From the NCBI GenBank assembly GCA_037975125.1, contig CM075853.1:38587113-38651112 (forward strand): 64,000 nt of DNA, written 5' to 3'. Below, piece after piece: positions 12,359 to 24,259 of this stretch. Every line of letters begins with the position of its first letter. Positions within the stretch are counted from its first letter, which is position 1. This DNA comes from Latrodectus hesperus (lineage: Eukaryota > Arthropoda > Arachnida > Araneae > Theridiidae). Under the pieces are notes generated by a model. It saw only the letters and a program-made list of their open reading frames with translations, was not told the origin of the DNA and made no database searches. The translations under genes and the position numbers were made by a program.

Positions 12359-12444
12359 GTAGTAAAATTTATTATGATATAAATAATTTTTAAAGACTAT
12401 TTAAAAGTCTGAAAAATAATTTATATCGTAGTAAATTTTACTAC
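12359..12444. repeat. Inverted repeat / hairpin A (about 39-bp arms)
   Basis: Left arm 12359-12398 begins GTAGTAAAATTTATTATG. Right arm 12406-12444 is its near-complement, with a handful of mismatches and one indel, around a 7-base loop. It may be a MITE remnant, a small inverted duplication or a hairpin RNA source. Confidence 0.75.
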
Positions 12445-12494
12445 ATACAAATTTTATTTTTTAACTTCACCTATTGTACCTGAAAGTTTATTAG

Positions 12495-12573
12495 AAATAT
12501 TTAGCTTCTTTAATTTGTTATTGTCCCTAAATCATCTTCATGGACAATAATAAATTAAAGAAGCTAAATATTT
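12495..12573. repeat. Inverted repeat / hairpin B (32-bp arms, one mismatch)
   Basis: Left arm 12495-12526 begins AAATATTTAGCTTC. Right arm 12542-12573 pairs with it at 31 of 32 positions around a 15-base loop. The size (79 nt) is in the pre-miRNA range, but the almost perfect arms and AT richness fit a MITE or inverted duplication better. It lies only 50 bases from hairpin A. Confidence 0.8.
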
Positions 12574-13549
12574 AATTATGATGAAAATGTATCCGTATTG
12601 TAAATGTAGAGTTGCCAAATTTGCATACTTATCATTATACGCTACAGTTCAGAAATTATAATGAATTTTAAATTAACTAATTTTAACCAGAACGAATATT
12701 TTTAAGCCTTTAAAATTATCTTGGTTAAGTACCAAAAGCCAGCTTATCAATTAAAGAATTTGATATGCAAAATGGAGAGAAGCTATGTGTGAAAAAGCAA
12801 ACTGAAGTTAAAAATGAAAAATAAACATAACAAGTATTAAAATTTAATTTTCAAATAAAATTCTAATTAATTACTTCTTGCATATGTCTGTATGTCATCT
12901 ACCATAATCATAATTTACAACATAAAGAACTGATTTACAAATTAATATATTTTAAAATGTAAACTAATATATGTAAAATGCATGAACTTATTGTTTTGCA
13001 CACTGCATGATCTTACTGTTTTATGTTTTATTCCTGTTCCTATACATGTTTTATAATATAGTAATATAAAAAGACAGTAATAAAGTCATCTCTACTTCAT
13101 TACTTAATTACTCTACTTCTCCATATATTTTAAAGTTTGATTTAATAGAAATTGTAGATAAGAAAGAAAACTTAACGAATGGTGAATTTTACAGTTCTAT
13201 TGAAATTTCCCTCCTTTTTCCTTCTCTGTTCATATTCAGGATTTTTTTATGATTTTAGTACGATTGTATGTTTTAATTTTTTAGCTGCAATATGATAAGT
13301 CACCCGTCGTACAACATGCAAAATTTAGATCAAAACAAAAACTGAATTTTGACGCATCATATTGCCCAGAATATACTGTCGTAATAAGCAAAAAGCTAAC
13401 TAAATTATGCTGCACACCAACGAAATTCCAAACGCAATTCTTAATGAAATACCATACCATCTGATCGGTTGTAACAAATATCGATGGGGGAAAAAAAGGA
13501 GCATAAAACTGTGCAAAGGAGATAAATCGATTGTCCATTTGATCCTATG
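12574..13549. other. AT-rich stretch, nothing recognised
   Basis: AT-rich DNA with A/T runs. The minus frame at 13281-13538 has no domain pattern. Confidence 0.55.
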
Positions 13550-13800
13550 ATACGGAAGAAAGTCATGTCGTAGGAAAAGACGACTTCCAGTCATCACCGT
13601 CCCCTGCCTCAGCCAATCAGATGCCTTTATCCAGAGATTAACCCTTTGTGGCCGCGGGGACACGATGCATTCTTCTCTGTCAGTTATTGCATTCAACGAA
13701 GACGAGACGTGACAAAGAGGGGTGACCAAACCGGATAACCTGTCACTCGAGGCTATGTCACGGTTACGGTTATTATTAGTCTCTCCAATCTAGATAAGGA
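13550..13800. promoter_or_regulatory. GC-elevated island with CCAAT-type motif
   Basis: A sharp CpG-bearing block includes AGCCAATCAG near 13612 (CCAAT-box pattern), TGGCCGCGGGG near 13650 and GTCACGGTTACGG near 13756. Frames on it are not protein-like. It may be a promoter or enhancer core; no initiator or TATA arrangement is clear enough to name a start site. Confidence 0.33.
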
Positions 13801-14579
13801 TTTCGAACCGAATGAATTGAATAACTTCAGAAAAAATGCGTTTCTAAGGAAACACTCTTCCACACACACACACAAGTTTATGAATAAAATATGGATATAA
13901 TCCTGTCGTAGTTCCTTATATACATTTTAATGACCTGAATACATCGCAACTTTTTAAATCTGATATCAAACATATCTTCATATTTTTGCTGAATATTTTT
14001 CAATTTTTTTCAAAAATGATACTATATTCGCATTATAATTATAATACATTTTTTTCATGACAAAAATCATACCGGAAATTTTAGAATTGCAATTTTTCAA
14101 GACTTATAATTTATCTATTTATGCAAACTTATTTGTTACAAAGTTTTTATATTAAGAACACAACCCAATGGCTGTCATTGACAAATGACTTTTGAGTAAG
14201 TGACGCCATAATAAATTTAATACTTTTAAAATCAGGAACGACAAGTAAGTTTTTCTATTTTAACAAACCCGCATAATATTCACTTTTGCAATAGCATTTC
14301 AAAAATAAAAAGTGGATTTATTATTATCTAATTCTGGCATTACGAATAAATCAATATCATAATGTAAAGCCCTGAAAGCAGCACTTAAGGCCAAAAAGCT
14401 TTCCAGAATAAAAAATGAAGAAAAAATATATACATGATAAAAGAAAAATACCACGCTTCACGAGTGATTAATTAAATATATCATCTATTTTCAACAAAAC
14501 GGTACGAATATATGCTTGAAATATCTGTGTTTTTATTTAGCGAAATGATTGATCAACGTCTTTTCTGATCCCGATTTCC
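13801..14579. other. AT-rich stretch with short (CA)n
   Basis: AT-rich background with a (CA)7 run at about 13861-13874. Nothing else recognised. Confidence 0.6.
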
Positions 14580-15540
14580 AGTGTTCACCTTCCATTTTAC
14601 CGCCAACCGTCTCCAGCGATACAAATTCATAATAGATACAAATATGCCCCACTCCTATTCAAGGTGGACAATATTAATCGTCTTCCCCTTAAGGCGAAGC
14701 CCCACTTCAGGCCATTAAATTCAAATTCGAACGAAAACTGGCAGGGAATGAATGAGGTAAAATGGCGAGAGGGGCTCATCCCTTAAAAAGAAATGGGAGG
14801 AAAAGAAAAAGCGGGAGAGAAACGAATTCTCCTAATGGGACGCGGAGCCAGATCTGGTAAGTATGGCGGATGGGACGGACGACGAATAAATAATCCAGAA
14901 ATATATCAAGTGATGGTTTTAGCGGACAGAGACAGAAGAAATATATATATATATATATATCCTTTTTTCCCTTGGTTTGGATTTTTGCTTTTCCATTTTT
15001 TTTCCTCTTCCCTCTTTCCTGTTGTCACGGCCGGTGGGGGGATAAATCTGGGAAGTGAATCAAACCACCGCGGTGAGTGCGCTGGGGCTAATGTAGCGCA
15101 CTCGGTGTGCGCCCCGGCACAAACCACTGTTTCCAGCCCCGCGGCCGCGGGATGCGGTAACCTGGCAATAACTTCCAGTCCAGGGCTTCGCCCTGACAGG
15201 GAGTTGATGGATCGGTTCCCGCACCCTCCACGTCCCTTTATTTCTCTAGTTTGGGACGCTGCTGCTGACCGGCTGACCCACCCATTCAACTGCCCTTCCC
15301 GCTCCTCATCTCGAGGTTCCTTTTCCTCTGCTCTCCATCCTCTTTTCATACTTGATGACAAGTCAGGGGGGAGGATGGATCGAGCTAAGCACTCTCTCGT
15401 ACCCATTCTCCGCGCATCTCTTCACTTTAACTCGCCAATCGTTTGCATTTTGTCTTTGTCGTCCAATCTCCCGACCTCCCTCCCATTTGCCGCAAACCAC
15501 CCTCTTGGGAAGAGAAAAGTGAATGTCAATATTTAAGTTA
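14580..15540. promoter_or_regulatory. Largest GC/CpG-rich island in the window
   Basis: About 1 kb of GC-rich, CpG-containing DNA. It includes GCGGCCGCGGG near 15141, GTGCGCCCCGGC near 15108, an ATGGCGAG YY1-like site at 14759-14769, GAGA runs and a short (AT)10 at 14940-14960. Open frames of 247 codons (plus, 14793) and 166 codons (minus, 14906) overlap each other and read through the (AT)n as IYIYIY, so neither is accepted as a protein. A strong donor-like GATCTG|GTAAGTATGG at about 14856 would fit a first exon of a transcript on the plus strand. Function is inferred from composition. Confidence 0.4.
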
Positions 15541-17099
15541 GGGTGGAACTAAGAGATCGACAATGAGGAAGATTTTTACCGCTTCTTTTTTTCTTCATTT
15601 ATGAAATTAAGTTTCTTTAACTATTCTAACATAGCTGATGCATTTTTTAAAAAAATTTAGTTTACAGTTAAAACTTTATGAAATATAAATGAAATATGGG
15701 AATTTTCTTGATTATTCCCTTACATCTTAAAAATTACATATACGGAAAGTAATTTATATTGAAGTTAAATTGTATGCTTGAGATTGTTTCAATATATTTT
15801 ATAAACATATTCCTTACTTTTAAGAGCCTTTAAGTACAATTAAATCAATATATTTCCCAAATATTTGAAAAATCATGAAAAATTAAAAAATTATGACATT
15901 TAGATTACACAGAATAAATTCATTCTGCATATTCCATATTCACATCATGGTAATTTAAATCCCACTCTTATAGGCAACAAATTTAATTTAAAACATATAC
16001 TTTTTCAATGCATTAAATACTATTTATTTTTTGAGGAAATTAAATATTATAAAATAAATATAAAATTTAATGGATAACATGAATTAGCATAATTTGGAAA
16101 AATACACACAAAAAAAAAAAAAAAACTGAGCTATGATGGACAAAATAAATCATTGTATTTAACTTTAGCTTTTATGAATACTAGTAATAAAGAATGAAAC
16201 TTACAATATCAGCTATTAAAAATTCAAAGCATATTTGTTTTTGGGAAAATTTATACATAATACAGAATTTCAATAAATCCTGTTTAAAACGATAAATCTT
16301 ATGAAGTGAAATATATGATAAGTTAAACCAAAAATATGCTTTCAATTTTCCATATTAGTGATACAAAATCTTTAAATTTCTAATAAAAAGCTTTCAAATG
16401 ATACATAGGGAAAAAATAATAAAAAATAATACTATTTAATAAAAAACTACAAATAAAACTAGTTGTATTCAACGATACAAATTCTAAAAATAATCGATTT
16501 TAAATAATATGCTAATTGTGAAAAGTCATGAAAGAATACAAATTAAGGTTTTTATTTACATGAATTGTTTTACTGATGCTTAATAATTTTCTTATAAACT
16601 GTTTCACCTTATTGGGTATGTTCGAATGCAATATAGTAACTTATTTAACAACAGATATCATCGTATAAAGGGAAGAACAGTTATTAAAATAAGGAAAATA
16701 ATAGGAAATAAATAAAACACAAGTTTAATAGATAACAATAAAATATGATTCAACTATTTATTATTTATTTCGTACATGCCGCACATGAGTACATAATAAA
16801 TAAAGCAAAATAACCTAAAACCAAAAGGCACTTTATGATGAATTTTTTTCATTTAAATATGACATAATCCATTTAGTAGTTAGAGCAATTAATATAGTCC
16901 TACGTACAAATCGAAAATTGAAAGTGATAATTATAAAGAAAATGTTGTAAAGCATTAGAAATGATAAAGTCTGCAAGATAATTGAGACATGTGTTACTTC
17001 AGAAATTACAGTAAGGTATATTCAAGAGGTAAACATAAATACATAACCGCAAAAAATAATAAAGACTATAGATAATAACTGCTACATAATCTAGCTCCA
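15541..17099. other. AT-rich stretch, nothing recognised
   Basis: Very AT-rich, with an A run near 16112-16125. No coding-like frames or repeats with clear ends. Confidence 0.65.
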
Positions 17100-17770
17100 G
17101 AAAGTGGAATTGCTTCAGTTCATTTTTCTTGGAAGATGATGGTTTTCTGTAAAAGACAAGGAGTCACTCCCTCCAGTAAGGGAGGTCAACTTTTTATTCT
17201 TGCTTGATGACAGTGCTTTCTTCTTCGTCCATTACATACCACATTGCAGACGACAAGGTGGGATGAGAAGGAAGGAAGAAAAAAGAAGGAACTTATGGAG
17301 ACTTAATAACTTTTCCATTCCGGAGAAGGAAGCAGCAAGCTGACCCGGAGAGGCGAGGCAGGTTGGTGAGGCGTGTGCTTATGGACCAAACCAAGATGGC
17401 GATCAGACACAACGGCTTCAGCTTCACTGTGTATCGGTTTACCTCCACCTCCACCCACTGCATGTCTGGCGGAATGGGGGTTCAGAGGTGAGTTTGACCC
17501 CCCGTCATCAGTCATCGGACGCACGTGCATTCCACGGGGCGCCCTGACAGGGCTCTGATGGATGGGCCCTCCAAGATCATCTTACTTCAGGTCGCACCTA
17601 CTTCCATACCAGGAAGGGAAAAGAAAAGAATTTTCGACGTAGCAATAAGCCCTTGCCCCACGCCCTGACGCCCCTGCAAAGCTTAATCGATAATGGCGTG
17701 TTTCCTGCCCCCTGACATGTGACGAGATACCTGCGATATTATTGGATACACTTGCCTAAGAAGATTCTAA
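17100..17770. promoter_or_regulatory. GC-rich island with GC boxes and YY1-like site
   Basis: CpG-bearing block with AAGATGGCGAT (YY1-like, 17393-17403), ACGGGGCG (17534-17541) and CGCCCCTGC (17669-17677). It also has a 13-mer at 17540-17552 (CGCCCTGACAGGG) that recurs in the island at 15189. Plus and minus frames overlap over 17303-17558 with no domain. A regulatory element is the best reading. Confidence 0.4.
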
Positions 17771-18539
17771 GTATCAGGGATACCGCCTGAAAGAAAATCT
17801 GCCACCTACAGAAATAAGGATAACCATTCATTCTGACGAAAATAAGCTTTGTTTCATCGAAACTTTCACGTTAATAAAAGTTACATTGGTTCCTCAACAT
17901 TTTTTGCGCACCAGAAGTAATTAAACCAGAACTTATAGGTCAATAAAAAGTAGATTATTAAAACAGATAATCTAATTTAGCAATAATTCCTATAATTAAG
18001 TTAATATGTATAATTGCACTCACTGTATAATGACGTAAAACGAGATACATATCCTGCATTCAATAGTAATGTTCTTTACTTACCTAGAATAAAAAAAAAA
18101 CTAATGTTAAACAGGCTACAAGAAACATAATGAATAAGTAAAAATGGAATAATTAACAAAACTTTGCGCAATAATTATAATAATTAAATAGAAACAAATT
18201 ACGGATACGTTTATTTAATTAATAATAAAATTAATAAAGATATGTACTATTTTAAACAAGCGAAAAAATACTTTAAGTACGAAATTGTATGTAAATACTA
18301 TCATTTTGCAAATTAATAACGAAATAAAATATAAATTAAGTTAAATTCATTTTCTCAATATTGATTCGAAATTATTAATAAAAACAATCTGTATCAGCAA
18401 AAACAGATAATATAAAATAGAAAAAATAAAATGCCGTAACCGCGGATGTACAGAGTATATCAAACAGCGGAAAGAAATGAAAGAAAATATATAAATAAAT
18501 AAATAATGTCTCTTAGATACCAAACTTACTTTTACCTCA
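17771..18539. other. AT-rich stretch, nothing recognised
   Basis: Featureless AT-rich background. Confidence 0.6.
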
Positions 18540-18920
18540 ACTGTGATAAAAGAAGCAGAAGAAAATCCAAGAAAACGGAAATATGTAGCGGAAGTAAAAA
18601 TCGATACCTTTCGGCACCATCGACAAAACCAGAAAAAGAACGATATCAGAGAAATATGGACGCGAAGAAAAAATAAAGAAGACAAAAAAAAGGTGCACAG
18701 GAGCAGGTGCAATCAGCCATCCAACCCAGGTACGGCCCTCTGAGGTGTGTTTTATAGGGTAGGGATGGAAATGGGGAGAGGTTCTAATCTAGGGGCGTAC
18801 CTTTCACAACGCCCCGTTCCAATATTCTTTTTATCTTCTTCGAGGTCTTTTTATTTTTCCTTTGCGTCCTCCATTCTCCAATTCGATCACCGCGAATGCA
18901 TAAAAAGATAAAAGTGAATG
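18540..18920. promoter_or_regulatory. GC-elevated island with paired GC boxes
   Basis: CpG-bearing block holding AGGGGCGTAC (18791-18800) and the reverse-orientation AACGCCCCG (18808-18816) only 8 bases apart. A frame of 66 codons at 18543 is K/R/N-rich and unrecognised. Candidate Sp/KLF-bound element. Confidence 0.33.
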
Positions 18921-19280
18921 AAATTCAAGCAGATCGGAATGCTTACCTTTCTTTCCGAAAATCATGTGGAAAAAATAAAAGGATGTGAAAACAAGGCAAT
19001 ACTTTTCGAGAATTTTTCGAAAATCTGGTAAATATGAAACATAAAAAAGTAACATTTAAGCATATATCGTTTACCTTAATTTCATCCTTGGTAAAGGCAT
19101 TGGGTCGCGAAAAATATAAATGATACAGCCAATTTGAAAGAATATAAAAGCAATCAAAATTTTAAACTAAAATATGAATAATAAATTGTAGTATCAAAAA
19201 CCAACATGTAGACGCGTGTATGAAATGTAAAAATAAAAAGGAAAAAATAACATACTTAATCTTTTCAATTTTTACGTAAC

Positions 19281-19283
<3 letters not shown>

Positions 19284-19361
<78 letters not shown>
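19284..19361. repeat. (AT)n microsatellite, about 70-78 bp
   Basis: Alternating AT to 19353, then one slipped T and four more units. Confidence 0.96.
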
Positions 19362-19529
19362 ATTTTGATTACTATAAATTAATTGTGTATTTTGGCAACA
19401 TTGGATTTAATATTATATTTTAAATTATATATTTTGGCTTATATTTTAGCTTGACTTTTATTTCTTTTATTCTGGTTTGTGTGATATTTTGGTTTGATAT
19501 TTTTAGTGTGGCTTTGGGAAGTATTGGTT

Positions 19530-19690
19530 TCTTTAAGACTACAGAGTCTTGAGCCAATGCAGAAAAGCCATACTTTGTGCCAATGTGGTTAACACCCCCT
19601 GAAGAAGCTAGCCTTGTTGGTACTTCGTTCCATTTTCCTTTTATTCTATGTTTCTTTGAAATTTTAATCTATCCGTTGAACATAACCTCC
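19530..19690. repeat. Possible dispersed-repeat fragment between two (TA)n arrays
   Basis: This less AT-rich segment (GCAGAAAAGCC..., GTGGTTAACACCCCC) lies between the arrays at 19284 and 19782 and resembles 3160-3220. It may be an old transposon piece whose ends grew (TA)n tracts. The family is not recognised. Confidence 0.3.
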
Positions 19691-19777
19691 ATCTTTTTAC
19701 AATATTTCCCATTTTTAATGTACTATTGTCCATTTGGTATTTGATTAATTTTATTAAAATTATAAAAATTTACTATT

Positions 19778-19781
<4 letters not shown>

Positions 19782-19870
<89 letters not shown>
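19782..19870. repeat. (AT)n microsatellite, 89 bp
   Basis: Uninterrupted alternating AT. The IYIYIY frames on both strands are its translation. Confidence 0.97.
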
Positions 19871-19873
<3 letters not shown>

Positions 19874-21658
19874 GAAATAATAATTTCAAGAGTATTGCAA
19901 AACATGAAATAATTAAAACAAATTATGTGTAGATAATTAATACACTAATGTAAGGCCTGAATTAAACCCTCAAGTTAATTACGTAAAGAGATAAATTTGA
20001 TTGAATGATATTACTTATATTAATTAAATAAAACATTTTTATTAAAATGAAGTGTTTTCTTAAAAAAATTTTAAAGCAAAAATTTAATAAACAATTAAAC
20101 AAGTATAGGATGTCAAATTACAAATAATTTTTTACTAACTTCAATCTTCTCGAAAGACTAGTAGTGATAAACTTTCCTTCTTCATGAAGATCAGAAATTT
20201 ATCTTTTTCATAAATTTGAAAGTTCATTAACATTATTAAAGATGATAATTTTAATGTTTTTACATAACATTCTGCTAAATTGTATTGGGTTACAGCCCTA
20301 AAAAATAACTATTTGTCTCACTCTAATTATAGGCTATCTAGTAACTCTTGATAACGCGTTATAAGAAATCAAGAAAATAAACAGATCAGTATATAAATAA
20401 TAAGCAAAAATATGAAGTACATTGGCAGTGTTCGTTTCCGTTAAATTAGTTGGAAACGATTACGATTGTGTTCGATTCATTTAAATAACGTACGCATCCA
20501 GTCTATCAAAGCTAAGTACAGAAAACGGAATTTCACGCTTCTTTGAAAAAAGTAATATATTTAATAACGCATGAGCATTTTGTGAATATGAGAGGAAAAA
20601 AAAAGAATAAACTCTTCAAGAAACACAATCTTGCGACTCATTTTTTTGGAGATGAAAATGTATTTATAATGCTTGTTGTAGAAAAAAAAATTTTGTAATT
20701 GAGCTTAACTTTTTTAGTGACAGCACAAAAAATACTAATTAGGGTTATTATTATTTTTAGTTTTTTTTCTTTATTCATACTAATGGGTTATTAAACACAG
20801 AATGTACAACGTATTAAATACTAAAAAGTCTTTAATAGGAGCGGAAAGCTCGTTAGAAACAAAATTTAAACTTTACACAGTTTACTTTCTGACTACAAAA
20901 TTATTAAGAAAATGAATATTTTCATTTAACTATGTATTTTTTTTCTGGTCGTTTTAATTTTAAATATGTAAAATTAGCGCGATCTTTTTCTTCTTTTTAT
21001 TCGGAGCTTAAAATAAACAATCACTTAAGAAACATCTAAGCTTAAATTAAGTAATCACAAATGGAAAATATTACGCTAACTCTTCATGTGAATGAAAAAT
21101 ATAATCCAATACCATGATGAAATTTAAACTAAATATTCTTTCTTAAAAAAAATTATCTAAAAGTCCTTCAAGATAGGAAATTTTTTACGATGTTCATTCA
21201 CATTAAACAGTTAAGTTTTTACTTAAATTGTAAAGATTAATATAAGATTACTCTTGAAATAATACTTAGAACTCATTAGAGAACAAATGCAATAAATGTG
21301 TGTGTGTGTGTGCAAGTATAAATGTGCAAGGATGAAGTGCTTGCTCATGCGCCCATGAAATAATACGTTTTGTTTAAAAACAATTAAATAAATTTTGTTA
21401 ACAGTAATTACTAAAAAATAATCATCATTTTGATTTATATAATAATATTTTATTTTCTTTACTAAATTAATGTAATGTATGTAACATCACAATATAATAA
21501 TTCTCATTCATTATCATTTTATACTAAATCACAATTGGATAAATCAGTAAAATATCCCTTTTTCAAAAAATTGCTAAGATATACTTTTAAGAAATATGCT
21601 AATTTGTTTTCACTAAAATAATGATAACAATTATATATGAACTTTTTATTTAGTTGAT
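19871..21658. other. AT-rich stretch with one (TG)8
   Basis: AT-rich background. (TG)8 at 21297-21312 is the only simple repeat of note. A small CpG-bearing patch lies at about 20440-20530. No gene recognised. Confidence 0.6.
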
Positions 21659-21672
21659 AATATATTACACAA
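21659..21672. repeat. Target-site duplication, left copy (LINE)
   Basis: AATATATTACACAA, identical to 21963-21976 on the other side of the truncated LINE. Confidence 0.88.
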
Positions 21673-21962
21673 ATACAGAAATCTATCGAATGTACAAGGA
21701 GCCAGACGTTGTACATCACATTAAAGTAAGCCGTCTCAATTGGGTTGGACATGTTATTAGAATGAAGGACAATAAAACACTAAGGGAATTTTTTTTGCAA
21801 AACCCATCAGCGTAAGCTGAGATGGGTGGATGCAGTCGAAGAAGGCTGTAGGGTCCTTGGAACAAAAAATTGGAGGAGTTTGGCTGCCAGTGGAGGTGGC
21901 TGGAAGAAACTTGTTCAGAAGGCCTTGGCCCATCCTGGGCTGGCGCGCCATGAATGATGATG
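21673..21962 (+). mobile_element. 5'-truncated LINE insertion (reverse-transcriptase C-terminal tail)
   Basis: From 21681 the frame reads IYRMYKEPDVVHHIKVSRLN, then WVGHVIRMKDNKTLREFF. After a small deletion and frame change at the T run near 21790 it continues KLRWVDAVEE, TKNWRSLAA, GWKKLVQKALAHPGL to a TGA at 21955-21957. This is the conserved tail after the reverse-transcriptase domain of a non-LTR element common in spiders (R-L-x-W-x-G-H-V-x-R-M, then L-R-W-x-D, then NWR, then A-H-P-G-L). The segment rich in R/G/P that usually lies between the two halves is missing. It ends in a short TGATGA tail. A 14-base target-site duplication, AATATATTACACAA, flanks it at 21659-21672 and 21963-21976, so the insertion is genuine and fairly young but was dead on arrival. 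Confidence 0.85.
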
Positions 21963-21976
21963 AATATATTACACAA
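21963..21976. repeat. Target-site duplication, right copy (LINE)
   Basis: AATATATTACACAA, following the TGATGA tail of the LINE and matching 21659-21672. Confidence 0.88.
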
Positions 21977-22399
21977 TCATTTATAACTTGCATTTTAAAT
22001 ATTATTATTCAATTTAATTTCATTAAAGCATTACTTTAAATGTGCAACAAACATATTTTATATAAATATATTTAATCTATATCTTCTTATATTCTTCAAG
22101 ATAATTATATATCTTCTTCAAGAACAATGATTAATATTCATAAGCAAAACACATTTCTAACTATTTTCATAAATTCACATTATTTTTCAATGGTGTTAAT
22201 TAGCATTTTCTTTTAAAATCATTTTGATATGAACACCTGTTCTTATCCATAAAAATATAATAGATGCTCAGATAAACATGATTCAGCAAATTATATTTTA
22301 TTATTTTAGAAAATTAAATTACATTATGAATGAGTTCGTAATTAAACATTGTATTAAGAATCCAGTACATATATTTTTATCCATGAAGCAAAGAACATA
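21977..22399. other. AT-rich stretch, nothing recognised
   Basis: Featureless AT-rich background. Confidence 0.6.
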
Positions 22400-23040
22400 A
22401 ATCTGTCATGAGACAGTCGTGGGTGTGTGACCCAAGCAAATACTTGTCGCAGAGAACTCAGGTGAAAGGATTTTCACGAGAGATAAATTTTTATCCCCTC
22501 TGTTTCAATCTTACTTATCTCCAACGGAATTTACCCTCCGAACATCTTATTCTCCCAGAAAGAAATACCTTTTTTCTGCAGAAGGATAAAAAAAATCCAA
22601 GATAAGTGCGTAGATGTGTGAATGTCAACTCTATAGGTTTGCCTGCCACTTATCATCGAAAAAACTCCTCCCAAACCATCACTCCGCATCACATCCAAGA
22701 GATAATCTTCTCCATCACACCTGTGCTCTTCCGCCTCTTCTCGCATCCGTTGATTAAGTCCATAGGAGAATGGGATGAGAGAAGATGCTCAGAAATTGCA
22801 TCTTCCGCATCCTTCCCCTTCCACCTATCGGTGAAAGATGAAGTTAAAAGCCGTTGTGCACCTATGTGTTAAAAGGATAATCTAAGCGATGAAAACGCCC
22901 CGGTCTTATCAAAGAACATTTTCGTTCTCAGCATCTTTCGGAAGCCCCAGGTTGATGTGGGAGGATTGTTCCCAAAGTATCTGTAGGCTGCACTTCGGGC
23001 TGTAAATAAGGGCAACCTTTTTAACACCACTGTACAGGAA
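22400..23040. promoter_or_regulatory. GC-elevated island
   Basis: G+C rises over about 640 bases, with AACGCCCCG at 22894-22902 (reverse GC box). Overlapping plus and minus frames (22408, 22531, 22606) are not protein-like. Candidate regulatory element. Confidence 0.33.
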
Positions 23041-24259
23041 GTTTTGATAGAAGAACGATTCTTAGAGTTGATTCACCATTTTATATCTTTACATGATCTT
23101 AGAAACTGAAATAAAAAATTTCCTTTAAACGGCTTTATTTTCATGACTTTTTAATCTATATAGCTATAATTAAGAATATATTATGTGTTTTTATATCGAC
23201 CACTGCATAAAAATATGTATATGTATTACAGATAAAAAGTAAATTATCTTACAATGTCATAAAACAAAATTATGGTACTTGAATTTTAAGAAAAGTGTGC
23301 ATTTCAGTATAAACTAAATAGACATTTTAATACTTTCGATTATACAGTAAGAAAGTTTTATTTGCTAACTTTTATAAAAACCTAACATTTTCAATGTTTT
23401 TACAAAAATCTTTCTTCATTTCTGTAAACATGAAAGATTTAGCTAGGAAGGTTTAATAATTTTAAAATTGATACAAATGAGAGATTTATTATATTAATTA
23501 CCAACAATTTAATTTTCAACGCTTTCTAAATAAGTGGAAACGATAAAGTAAAACAAGTGTGAATTTGTACAGCTAAAATATTCCGTCTAAGGGTTCCTTC
23601 TTTCAACATTCATCTATATATCCTTCATACATTGACCTGTCCATTTTCTCAAAGAGTACTTCAAATGTGACATTTACCGATCTACACCACAAATTTTAAT
23701 TATTTTTGGAATTCATATATGCATTACACACGAAGATAAATCAGATTTATGCTTCAAAACAGTTTAGTGAGAAAAAATTATTTTCAGATAAAAAAAATAA
23801 TATAACACCCATATATTTTATATTTACTAACGGCATATATTTTATATTTAACAACTTTCTATTTAATACTATTTTCATTTAAGCGTTTGACAAAAATCTG
23901 TCATTAAAAAGGGAAGAGCATATTTTTACACAAAGCAAACTTTCGTGACATTGAAATTTTGTCCTACAAAGTATATTTTCTAATGATAGAATTTGGTTAA
24001 AAGCATAAAATGAAGAGGATATATTTATTCACACAAGATTTGCATATATATAAACTTTTCGAATACATATTACTCCTCATAAACTTAATAAGCAAGCAGC
24101 ATTATGCATTTTAATCTGAGTAAGACCAATTTTATGATGAATCTGAATAACTAAAATCGAACTCACATCCAAGTAAAGCTAATACACGAAAATCAAATAT
24201 TTTCTTCCTCGCAATAACAGTCTATATATAAGTATTCCAACTCATTCTATAAATTAGCC
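23041..24259. other. AT-rich stretch, nothing recognised
   Basis: Featureless AT-rich background with a slight dip in AT at about 23585-23690. Confidence 0.6.

Noticed and set aside
12495..12573. Known conserved miRNA precursor
   Set aside because: Neither arm matches a conserved animal miRNA that I recognise, and near-perfect pairing is more typical of inverted duplications.
14793..15536. 247-codon open frame on the plus strand
   Set aside because: It reads through an (AT)n as IYIYIY, is overlapped by a 166-codon minus frame, and shows no domain. Long frames are expected in a GC-rich island with few stop codons.
18831..19055. 74-codon minus frame rich in F, Y and L
   Set aside because: No domain, and a compositional product of an A/T-rich border of an island.
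19723..19932. IYIYIY-rich frames here and at 27055, 32028, 32742, 40655 and 48850
   Set aside because: Direct translation of (TA)n arrays.
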